Positions 6,841-13,544 of a DNA stretch of 14,400 nt are shown in pieces (positions within the stretch are counted from its first letter, which is position 1; each line of letters begins with the position of its first letter). The position numbers and the translations under genes were made by a program. Location of the stretch: assembly GCA_034439915.1 (NCBI GenBank), contig JAWXBI010000116.1, positions 1-14,400 on the forward strand, given 5' to 3'. Under the pieces are notes generated by a model, which made no database searches, had not been told where the DNA came from, and was given only the letters and a program-made list of their open reading frames with translations. This DNA is from JADJLQ01 sp034439915. Lineage in GTDB: Bacteria > Bacteroidota > Bacteroidia > Chitinophagales > Saprospiraceae.

Positions 6841-8820
6841 TCATTGAACGGGGGTGGTATTTCCGGTACTGAACGATATGGGTACATTTGATCCCGGAAC
6901 ACTCACCCGTATATATCCCTGCATTTCCTGGTGCAAGGCGCTACAGAAGTCTGTACAATACATAGGAAATACTCCAACCCGGTCTGGTTTCCACATCAGG
7001 GTTTGGGTTTCACCCGGCATAATCAATAACTCCGCATTATTAGCCCCCTTCACGGCAAATCCATGGGGAACATCCCAATCTTGTTCCAGGTTGGTCACAT
7101 GAAAATAGACGACATCTCCCAACCGGACTCCTTCTATATTATCGGGTACAAAATGAGATCGTATAGAGGTCATATACACATGTACTTCATTGCCCTTTCT
7201 CTCTACCCTAGCAAAATCATCTCCTTTGGCCACCCAGGGGTTCTGGTTTTCTTCAATTTTATAGATTTTAACAGAGTTTTTTGAAACCAGCTCTGCCGGT
7301 ATAGCTTCCGCATAGTGTGGTTCTCCAATCGTTGGGAAGTCCAGGATCAATTTCATTTTATCTCCGCTGATATCATACAACTGCGCACTTTGGGCAAGTT
7401 CCGGGCCCGTAGGTAAAAAACGGTCTTTGGTAATCTTATTGTACGCTATCATATATTTACCCCATGGTTTTTTGGTCGGTCCCCCAGGTACACTTAAATG
7501 CCCTACGGAATAATAGGTGGGCACCCGGTCCAGTACCTGAAGGCTTTGTATGTTCCATTTGACTACTTCCGAAGAAACAAACATGGAAGTATAGGCATTG
7601 CCATTGTCATCAAACTCCGTATGCAATGGGCCCAACCCTGGTTTCAATACTTCTCCATGCAATACGGATTCATATTTTAATACCGGGATTCCTTCATAGT
7701 CACCATCATACGTTTTATCTGCAATAGCTTTTTGAATTTTGGTAAATGAAAAAACAGGAATAATCGCTGCGAGTTTACCACTACCAACAATAAATTCACC
7801 GGTAGGATCGGTATCACAGCCGTGTGGTGATTTGGGACAAGGCATAAAATAAACCATATCCGCTAAGTCCTTCGGATCCAGGACCAATACTTCTTTTTCC
7901 ATGATACTGGTGGCCATATGCTTTTTCTCATCGTACATATTGTGAGCATATTTAACGACTTGTTTTTTCCCTTTACCCTGTGCGACATATTCTTCTGCTT
8001 TTTTCCAATTGACACACAGAATAAAATCCTTGTCTTTTTGAGATGAATTTACTTCCAGGAGGGTATTAGCCCTTTCCGAATTGTAACAGCTAAAGAAAAA
8101 CCAGCCGTGGGACTTACCTTTCCCTGCCCGGGACAAGTCAAAGTTGACCCCGGGGAGTAAAATTTGAAACGCGATGTTCATGTTCCCTGACGCGGGATCT
8201 ATCTTGATGAAACTTACTGTCCCCCTGAAATTTTGTTTATAGGTATTGATCGGGACATCCCCATTCGTATCATCCATAGGTATGCTGAATCGGGTGCCGG
8301 CAACTACATATTCCGAATTTTCAGTGATAAAAGGCGATGAGTGGTTTCCACCGCTATTTGGGATTTCAATAATCTCCACGGTACGAAAAGTTTTTAGATC
8401 GATGCGTGCAACCCTGGGTGTATTGTTCCCATTACCAAACACCCATCGACCATCATGGATCCCATTCGTCACGGACAGGGCTATATGATGTAAATCGTCC
8501 CAGGGCACAAAGCCGTGCGAGGTGTTGAGCATGGGTTTAGTCTCTTCACTATATCCATATCCTTTTTCAGGATCCACCGAAAATACCGGTATTACCCTAA
8601 ATAGTCGCCCGGACGGAATTCCGTACACCGACATCTGTCCGCTAAAACCCCCGGAAACAAAATTGTAAAATTCATCGTATTTACCCGGTGCCACATAGAC
8701 TTTTCCGGCTGCATCTGCCGATATAGCTTGTTGTATCCCCCTCGGTTTACAAGCTATAAAAGTGATCAGTATCAATGTCATTAAAATGGTCGACATGACC
8801 TTATTGGTATTTTTGTTCAT
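6841..8820 (-). CDS. nosZ: Clade II nitrous oxide reductase (lipoprotein-type signal)
   Basis: This copper enzyme reduces N2O to N2, the last step of denitrification, outside the cytoplasmic membrane. With the ATG at 8818-8820 it has 659 residues. All ligands are visible. The seven CuZ histidines are H111, H112 (DDLHH), H160 (GGNHSSP), H333 (SPHGC), H400 (GPLHTEF), H441 (VGHLS) and H502 (EPHYAEA). CuA ligands are H586 (VPHGF) and C622, C626, H630 and M633 in CTDFCSALHQEM. The N-terminus has a Sec signal ending in TFIAC (Cys24), not a twin-arginine signal; this marks clade II and suggests a lipid-anchored protein. An upstream in-frame ATG at 8841 would add seven residues (MFFKSNY) and is less likely. 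The gene lies 26 bp after cytochrome c and 29 bp before the FAS1 gene. It looks intact and functional. Confidence 0.98.
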   Translation of the reverse strand: MNKNTNKVMSTILMTLILITFIACKPRGIQQAISADAAGKVYVAPGKYDEFYNFVSGGFSGQMSVYGIPSGRLFRVIPVFSVDPEKGYGYSEETKPMLNTSHGFVPWDDLHHIALSVTNGIHDGRWVFGNGNNTPRVARIDLKTFRTVEIIEIPNSGGNHSSPFITENSEYVVAGTRFSIPMDDTNGDVPINTYKQNFRGTVSFIKIDPASGNMNIAFQILLPGVNFDLSRAGKGKSHGWFFFSCYNSERANTLLEVNSSQKDKDFILCVNWKKAEEYVAQGKGKKQVVKYAHNMYDEKKHMATSIMEKEVLVLDPKDLADMVYFMPCPKSPHGCDTDPTGEFIVGSGKLAAIIPVFSFTKIQKAIADKTYDGDYEGIPVLKYESVLHGEVLKPGLGPLHTEFDDNGNAYTSMFVSSEVVKWNIQSLQVLDRVPTYYSVGHLSVPGGPTKKPWGKYMIAYNKITKDRFLPTGPELAQSAQLYDISGDKMKLILDFPTIGEPHYAEAIPAELVSKNSVKIYKIEENQNPWVAKGDDFARVERKGNEVHVYMTSIRSHFVPDNIEGVRLGDVVYFHVTNLEQDWDVPHGFAVKGANNAELLIMPGETQTLMWKPDRVGVFPMYCTDFCSALHQEMQGYIRVSVPGSNVPISFSTGNTTPVQ

Positions 8821-8846
8821 ATAGTTAGATTTAAAAAACAAGGCTA

Positions 8847-9320
8847 TTATTTTACTCCGTCATTCTTACGCATAAATTCGATAATGTCCAGGGCTTCCTC
8901 CCTGGTTATGTTTTGATTGGGCATGCGCACGAGACATTGCTCCAATAATTTTTGGGCTTCCGGATCGGACTCCAGCATCATATCCACGTTGATAATCATA
9001 TTGAGGATCCAGGTTGGGTTTCGTTTTTGAGTGACTCCTTTCCAACCCGGACCTACCAGCCTTTCTTCAGTAAGCCGATGACAACTTTGGCATTTCAGGC
9101 TGTAGATAGCATTCCCTTTAGTAGCCATGGCCTGATCCAGGGATGCTGAAAAAACAATCTCCCCTTCTTTTATCTCCTGACCGTGCACTTCCGGCTGGTT
9201 TTTAGTCAGATCCTGAACATCCAAAACCGGGGCATCTGTCTTGACACCTTTAGATTGGCAGGAAAATAAATACAACCCACATCCAAGCATAAATAAGATC
9301 AGCGTCTTTATTGTTTTCAT
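8847..9320 (-). CDS. Monoheme cytochrome c lipoprotein, likely electron donor to NosZ
   Basis: This encodes a 157-residue class I cytochrome c. The N-terminus is a lipoprotein signal ending in LFSC (Cys21), followed by a flexible linker to about residue 60. The single heme motif is CQSCH (77-81), the likely axial methionine is M133 in VRMPNQN, and the end is the usual C-terminal helix (EEALDIIEFMRKN). As first gene of the nos operon, 26 bp before nosZ, it is the natural candidate for passing electrons from the quinol pool or bc1/alternative complex III to the CuA centre of NosZ; no nosR is present in the window. This role is inferred from position and type. In Bacteroidota such lipoproteins may sit on the outer face of the inner membrane or the periplasmic face of the outer membrane. 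No sharp promoter is visible upstream. Confidence 0.92.
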   Translation of the reverse strand: MKTIKTLILFMLGCGLYLFSCQSKGVKTDAPVLDVQDLTKNQPEVHGQEIKEGEIVFSASLDQAMATKGNAIYSLKCQSCHRLTEERLVGPGWKGVTQKRNPTWILNMIINVDMMLESDPEAQKLLEQCLVRMPNQNITREEALDIIEFMRKNDGVK

Positions 9321-9549
9321 GTTTTTAATTGTTATTTATTTCCTAAGTTAAGTAAAATTCTAGTTAAATCCCATAAATCATTATGATGTACCTCAGCGAT
9401 TATCCTGATGGTGGTCAGCTCCCTTCCGGTGTTAAAGGTGCATAACGAATGTCAACCTGTCATTTCCGATCTCCCCAGCGGCTAAGGGGATATAAATATT
9501 GTTCCTCCCGGGAATGGATAACCCATCTTGGTTTCCCAAATTCAGAACC
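9321..9549. other. Intergenic region upstream of the nos operon
   Basis: This 229-bp gap should hold the nos promoter, but I see no clear TAnnTTTG box and no FNR-type TTGAT-N4-ATCAA site. The 100 bp nearest the cytochrome start are AT-rich. The distal part (9432-9549) is open in one minus-strand frame for about 40 codons ending in TAA at 9432-9434; it may be a remnant of a gene that once followed the receptor. Confidence 0.4.
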
Positions 9550-10372
9550 TCAGAACTTGTAACGCACACCGGTATTTACATTACATCGCAATGCATTGTA
9601 TCCGTATACTTCAAAATAGTCCTGATTCAGGAGGTTTTTTGTGTCCAGGTGCCATTTCCATTTGCCATCCGCCCATTGGTAAGAAGCATATACATTGAGC
9701 AACTGGTAATCCGATAAATTTACCGGAATCGAAGAAAATGTATTGGGATCAAAAAAAGTATCCTTGCGGTTCCCGATAGACTTTAAGGAGATGGACGTGA
9801 ACATCTTTTTAGAAATCTCAAATCTCATACTGCCTCCAAACGTATTTTTTGGGCGTCTGATCAAATTGTTGAAACTGGTATCCCTATTATCAAAGGTTCT
9901 GGTATGTACCGCACCAGTGGTATATGAATAATAAGCCTGAAATGAAATTTTTTTATTTAAATGAGATGCGACTTCCAACTCTAAACCATGATCAGATTGC
10001 TGGTCAAGGTTTATATACCCGGGGTTGCCATATACAATTGCATTTTTTATTTGTCGGGTAAACACCGTAACCCTGAATGTATTTCCTTTCTTTTGTGGAT
10101 TATACTGGACACCGGCTTCCGTATGACGGCTATATTGGGGTTCAAGATCCGGGTTTGCTCCAAACGGACCAAACAATTCATTCAACGTCGGGGCCTTAAA
10201 TCCGGTGCTGTAATTGGAAAATAGTTTTAGTGCACTGTTAAACTGATAACTTGGATTAATACTAAAGGTAAAAGCCTGACCAAATACAGAATGCTGATTT
10301 AACCGGGTACCTATTTCAACAGAAAAACCTTGAAATTCCCTGAGGTATCCAGAAAAGATTCTCTTTTTTCAT
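9550..10372 (-). pseudogene. BtuB-like TonB-dependent receptor remnant (C-terminal barrel only)
   Basis: The minus strand encodes the last 273 or so residues of a vitamin B12-type TonB receptor and ends with the typical terminal aromatic (GVRYKF, stop at 9550-9552). The conserved receptor block STGFKAPTLNELFGPFGANP is visible; its TLNELFG part lies around 10170-10190, and the frame continues upstream as barrel strands (SVEIGTRLNQHSVFG, INPSYQFNSALKLFSNYS) to a TGA at 10369-10371. The signal peptide, TonB box, plug and most of the barrel (roughly 350 residues of a usual 600-650) are missing. An ATG at 10370-10372 starts ATGAAAAAAGAG; with five instead of six A it would read MKKRIFS in frame with the barrel piece. 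This suggests a large internal deletion plus a one-base insertion. Because a B12 riboswitch lies directly upstream, the gene was probably a cobalamin transporter. It cannot now make a working receptor. Confidence 0.85.
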
Positions 10373-10468
10373 TTTTTAATGATTTAAACAATTAGAAAAA
10401 AGAGTAAAAGGCTGAAATGAGATAAGAACCTGATGAGGAACACCAGAAAAATCTTAAACCCATTCGTT

Positions 10469-10688
10469 GCTTTTTACCCGAAGCACTGAATAGAATATGT
10501 TGTGGCGGCAGGTCTCCTGGCTTCCCTTTTGTTTGCGGCCTTCTCATTCCTGCATAGGAACAATGGCCATAGTGTGCAATTAAACTTCATTGCTGAAGCA
10601 GGGTTACAGTAGCGGGAACTGCTCCGGAATTTCACCGGTATTCCCTTTTAATCCGGTCCGGAAAATATCCCAGACCAAAACCGATACG
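10469..10688 (-). ncRNA. Cobalamin (B12) riboswitch
   Basis: The minus strand carries the core of the AdoCbl-type aptamer in order: AAAAGGGAATACCGGTG, AAATTCCGGAGC, CCCGCTACTGTAA, and the B12 box AGCCAGGAGACCTGCC (507-522 in the 10-kb numbering, i.e. 10507-10522). Downstream, GCTTCGGGTAAAAAGC (10469-10484) forms a small hairpin, suited to the kissing-loop/expression platform. The riboswitch would repress the downstream receptor gene when B12 is plentiful. Its only visible target is the receptor remnant at 9550-10372. The outer boundaries are approximate. Confidence 0.95.
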
Positions 10689-10691
10689 AGG

Positions 10692-10699
10692 TAAAAATA
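10692..10699 (-). promoter_or_regulatory. Candidate -7 box of the cobalamin riboswitch transcript
   Basis: The minus strand reads TATTTTTA, one mismatch from TAnnTTTG, a few bases before the expected 5' end of the aptamer. No -33 TTG is visible at the usual distance. Confidence 0.3.
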
Positions 10700-10875
10700 G
10701 TTATATCATTTGAAGTATTACGCGATTTCCTCCTGTTATTCTTTGGAAAGGTTGTTTTCTAAAAAATGTGTTTCCATTTATATACAAGCCAATGTGTCTA
10801 AAACTTCAAACAATGGTTTAGCTGGTATTGATTGATCAAAATTATTATTGTTTTGAGATGCCCTTCCGATTCAAA

Positions 10876-10903
10876 TTGATATTAATGCCATAATTTACCT
10901 TTG
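10876..10903 (+). promoter_or_regulatory. Bacteroidota-type promoter of the DUF3500 gene
   Basis: TTG (10876-10878), a 17-base spacer and TACCTTTG (10896-10903) match the TTG-N17-23-TAnnTTTG consensus. The -7 box ends 13 bp before the ATG at 10917, giving a very short leader. The preceding 10700-10875 shows nothing else I can name. Confidence 0.6.
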
Positions 10904-10916
10904 AAAACTTATTCGT

Positions 10917-11921
10917 ATGAAATTTAATTTAATCGGTTTGATCATTCTGCTGGGATCTGCCACGTCGACAGCACAAAACAGATTTGATCAACAACCGGTA
11001 AGCGATGCAACACTGCGGTTTATAAAGTCATTAACCGCTGATCAAAAAACAATTTGCACCCGGCCCTGGGCCGATACGAATCGAACTCAATGGTCCAATC
11101 TTCCACTGGAACAAGTTAATCGTGATGGTTTGCGGCTGGATCAGTTACAGGATAGCCAGCGGGTATTGATCCATGATGTATTAAGGACAATACTCAGCGA
11201 ACAGGGTTATCAAAAAGCTTTGTTTATCATGCAATACGATGAAGACACCCATACCCGTCTAACTGCGGCTAAGGTGCCGATTGCGCATCGGTATGGCCAT
11301 GAAAAATACTGGACCTGGATCTTCGGTAGTCCCGGGGTTAATAAGGAATGGGGCTTTAAGTTTGAAGGTCACCACTTATCAATTAATATGACCTTCTCTG
11401 CTAAGGGTGTCAGTTGTACCCCGCATTTCACAGGGATCAACCCAGGCCTCATTACAAAAGGTATGAATGCCGGAAAGTATCTCCTTTATCATGAAAGCGA
11501 GTTGGGCAAGAATCTGTTTGTCTCCTTAAGCGAAGCCCAGCGTAAAAAAGCCCATATCGATACCTTGCCTTTTACCATTGACGTGCGAACACAAAACGGT
11601 AAGGAACCATTTTTGACAGCTCAAGATGGATTACCCTACCCTGAAATGAATACCAAACAAAGAGCCCTGGTCATGCAGATCCTGAATGCCTGGGTGGATA
11701 ATTTTCATCCGGATATTGCCGGACCCAAGAAAAAACTGATGAATACCTATTTAAATCAAATGAGGTTTGTCTGGATGGGCACTTCCTCTGTCCATGATTT
11801 ACATTATTATGGATTCTTGGGACCCGGATGGGTCATCGAATTCGCCACCAGAGATCAGGGGATCCAACACTTTCATACGCTGTGGAGAGTCATGCCGGAT
11901 GATTTTGGAATTAAACTCTAA
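10917..11921 (+). CDS. Secreted DUF3500-family protein
   Basis: This encodes a 334-residue protein with a cleavable Sec signal (hydrophobic 4-17, likely cleavage after the TSTAQ stretch, near residue 20). The rest matches the DUF3500 family, whose function is unknown. Family hallmarks are WGFKFEGHHLSIN (145-157), a TPHFTGINPG stretch (168-177) and a C-terminal HYYGFLGPGWVIEF ... QHFHTLWR (296-324). The conserved histidines (H152, H153, H296, H318, H320) would suit a metal or catalytic site, but that is my inference. Length is normal for the family. It is a single gene, divergent from the riboswitch/receptor locus on its left, with its own promoter at 10876-10903. Nothing in its surroundings points to a substrate. 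Confidence 0.85.
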   Translation: MKFNLIGLIILLGSATSTAQNRFDQQPVSDATLRFIKSLTADQKTICTRPWADTNRTQWSNLPLEQVNRDGLRLDQLQDSQRVLIHDVLRTILSEQGYQKALFIMQYDEDTHTRLTAAKVPIAHRYGHEKYWTWIFGSPGVNKEWGFKFEGHHLSINMTFSAKGVSCTPHFTGINPGLITKGMNAGKYLLYHESELGKNLFVSLSEAQRKKAHIDTLPFTIDVRTQNGKEPFLTAQDGLPYPEMNTKQRALVMQILNAWVDNFHPDIAGPKKKLMNTYLNQMRFVWMGTSSVHDLHYYGFLGPGWVIEFATRDQGIQHFHTLWRVMPDDFGIKL

Positions 11922-12066
11922 AATCAGAAATTTTTATTTGTAATTAATATTATTTAAATTTGTTTTAAGTCAATCTATAGGTTTATTATTTTATTTGTAA
12001 CCATACTCTTCTGAAAATTGGGTATTTTTGCAAAAATTTTTTTAATTATCCTAAACCAATAGAAAA
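11922..12066. other. Very AT-rich intergenic stretch
   Basis: This 145-bp gap has many A and T runs (for example around 11940-11965 and 12030-12048) and almost no G+C. TATTTTTG (12023-12030) matches the -7 consensus TAnnTTTG, 36 bp before the ATG of the AT-hook gene; the nearest TTTG upstream is 25 bp away, a little too far for a standard -33. No clear terminator for the DUF3500 gene is visible. Confidence 0.5.
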
Positions 12067-12525
12067 ATGGCGAGTTCTGAAGAAATTAATGTGTTATCCA
12101 TTTGTGTAGATCTCCTGGATGGTCTGGAAGGTTCAATAGCAAATCGGATTACCCATTATCTGAACAACAAGTATGCTGAAACACCCACTATAACCACATT
12201 ACCCACTGCGAAAAAAAGAGGCCGGCCGGCAAAAATTAAATCGGTTGCTCCCGATGGCCCTAAGAAGAAAAGGGGGAGACCCGAAAAAGTAAAATCTGAT
12301 GTGCCTGTTTTAATCAAAAAGAAAAGGGGCAGACCGGCAAAAATTAAATCAGAAATTCCGACTCAGCTCCCAAAGAAAAGAGGAAGGCCCGCTAAAATTA
12401 AAGAGGAACCGACCACGCCACCGAGGCGAAGAGGCAGACCAGCCAAGGTAACCACTGCAATTTCGGCTCCCAAAAAAAGAGGCAGACCCGCTAAAAAGAA
12501 AAGAGGCAGACCAAGAAAAGGATGA
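12067..12525 (+). CDS. AT-hook array protein (seven RGRP motifs)
   Basis: This 152-residue, strongly basic protein has a short, non-repetitive N-terminal part (1-47, with a likely helix ICVDLLDGLEGSIANRITHYL minus its ends) and then seven AT-hook motifs. RGRP cores lie at residues 51-54, 69-72, 87-90, 105-108, 122-125, 138-141 and 146-149, most flanked by KK or KKK on the left and by AKIK or AKV on the right. AT-hooks insert the RGR tripeptide into the minor groove of AT-rich DNA, so the protein is expected to be a nucleoid-associated or chromatin-like factor. Linkers are rich in P, K, S, T and V and probably disordered. The four central units are spaced 18 residues apart, so the DNA carries a 54-bp tandem repeat. 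Similar RGRP-rich proteins occur in Bacteroidota, but the exact target is unknown. Confidence 0.85.
   Translation: MASSEEINVLSICVDLLDGLEGSIANRITHYLNNKYAETPTITTLPTAKKRGRPAKIKSVAPDGPKKKRGRPEKVKSDVPVLIKKKRGRPAKIKSEIPTQLPKKRGRPAKIKEEPTTPPRRRGRPAKVTTAISAPKKRGRPAKKKRGRPRKG
12211..12519 (+). repeat. In-frame 54-bp tandem repeat coding AT-hooks
   Basis: Units encode K-K-R-G-R-P-A-K-I-K plus a variable linker. Starts of RGRP are 18, 18, 18, 17, 16 and 8 residues apart, so the period decays toward the C-terminus. Copy number could change by slippage or recombination. Confidence 0.8.
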
Positions 12526-12530
12526 GGGAA

Positions 12531-12563
12531 GAGGTATGAGGTATGAGGGATTGAGGATTGAGG
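12531..12563 (+). repeat. Short GAGGTAT / GATTGAG tandem repeat
   Basis: GAGGTAT occurs twice in tandem (12531-12544) and GATTGAG twice (about 12549-12562). The repeat lies between the AT-hook stop and the end of the NHL pseudogene and is a likely breakpoint. Confidence 0.6.
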
Positions 12564-12596
12564 CGAGGGACAAGGGCAGTTCTGTAAACGGATTGG

Positions 12597-13536
12597 TCTG
12601 TTTTTTAAAAATACCACATAAAACGATGATAACATTGCAATCAAGACAGCAAGTGGCAATGCATTGATCCAAACGGGCAACTTAAAATGGGAAGAATTTA
12701 ATTTGGACTTATTAATTTTCCTGACCTGTACCCGGTTGCTGACATCGTTTTCCAATATCCAAAGATTCTCCTGGTCATCTATCAAACCGCCCACTGGTGA
12801 CCAGGGAGATTTGGAATAGGCGTTGACATCGACCTTACCCTGTGGACTCACCCGCTTTACTTTTTTCCCGGAATAATCTGCAACATAGCTATTGTGTTGA
12901 TGATCATTCCAAATTCCTGGAGTATTCGGCTCTTTAAAATTACGCGGATGGGACAATGAGCAAGATCCTATGTCTTTGCCAATTAGGATATCCGACCTGT
13001 AGTATCCAGCAGGTATAAATTATTCTCCGAGGTAAAATAACAGTTGCCTTCAGGAGTAATCAACATAAACCCGGGAATGTCATAATCGCCTTCTGCTATC
13101 TTTTTTAAACTCCCGGACGGGTTTATTCTTATTTTTTTTACCGGCTAAAATTGAATATAATACTGGTTACCCATGCCCTCCTTGTTCTGTGGATATTCAT
13201 TTTGAAAAGCAGCCGAGGCCCAAATATCGTATCCAGTTTGCCATTGGGATGTAATCTCCAGGCATAACATCTCCAGTTGTCTGTCTGCTCTCCGTGGTAT
13301 CATAAATGTTCTCCAAATAAAACATCATTTTGGTCTATATACAACTGATGGGTATGGACCAGATACGGCTTTGGTCTTGTGACCATATGGTGAAATTTTC
13401 CAAACATGTAACAGGTCTGTAAATAAATATTGCCTTTGGAATCCCTGACTATATCTGGACCGGGATGGGCTTTAAGGGCCAGAGTAAACATCTATGATAG
13501 GATGAATGGAGAAACAACAGGCCTGGAAAAAAGCAT
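12597..13536 (-). pseudogene. NHL-repeat-like protein with C-terminal membrane anchor, degraded
   Basis: Reading the minus strand across frames gives a continuous beta-propeller-like sequence: GPDIVRDSKGNIYLQTCYM, then after an in-frame TGA (13300-13302, where a tryptophan is expected) YHGEQTDNWRCYAWRLHPNG, then after a frameshift near 13205 FQNEYPQNKEGMGNQYY, a TAG at 13145-13147, INPSGSLKKIAEGDYDIPGF and LITPEGNCYFTSENNLYLLD. After a TAA and another shift near 12980 it goes on with IGKDIGSCSLSHPRNFKEP, HNSYVADYSGKKVKRVSPQG and GGLIDDQENLWILE, and ends in a hydrophobic helix (about 12605-12680). The repeated 'dxxGNiY' pattern is that of NHL/SMP-30-like propellers. The N-terminal half is missing and the natural stop is lost: the last frame runs on antisense through the AT-hook gene. 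Boundaries are approximate. Substrate or partner is not recognisable. Confidence 0.75.
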
Positions 13537-13544
13537 TGTTAAAA

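Noticed and set aside
9550..10185. A complete 211-residue gene starting at the TTG at 10185
   Set aside because: The frame continues upstream as receptor barrel sequence, and the TTG codes for the leucine inside the conserved APTLNELFG motif, so it is not a true start.
10828..10839. FNR/CRP-like site TTGATTGATCAA upstream of the DUF3500 gene
   Set aside because: The half-sites are only two bases apart instead of four, so it does not fit the TTGAT-N4-ATCAA consensus, and the gene has no link to anaerobic metabolism.
12211..12519. Possible CRISPR array from regular repeats
   Set aside because: The 54-bp period is in frame and encodes AT-hooks with no conserved repeat/variable spacer pattern, and no cas genes are present.
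12363..12596. C-terminal extension of the NHL-like frame on the minus strand
   Set aside because: It is the antisense of the AT-hook repeats and only open because that repeat lacks stops in this frame; it is repetitive L/F/P-rich sequence unlike a real domain.
12349..12672. 107-residue minus-strand open frame over the AT-hook gene
   Set aside because: Antisense shadow of the repeats, serine/phenylalanine-rich, with no start context or homology I recognise.
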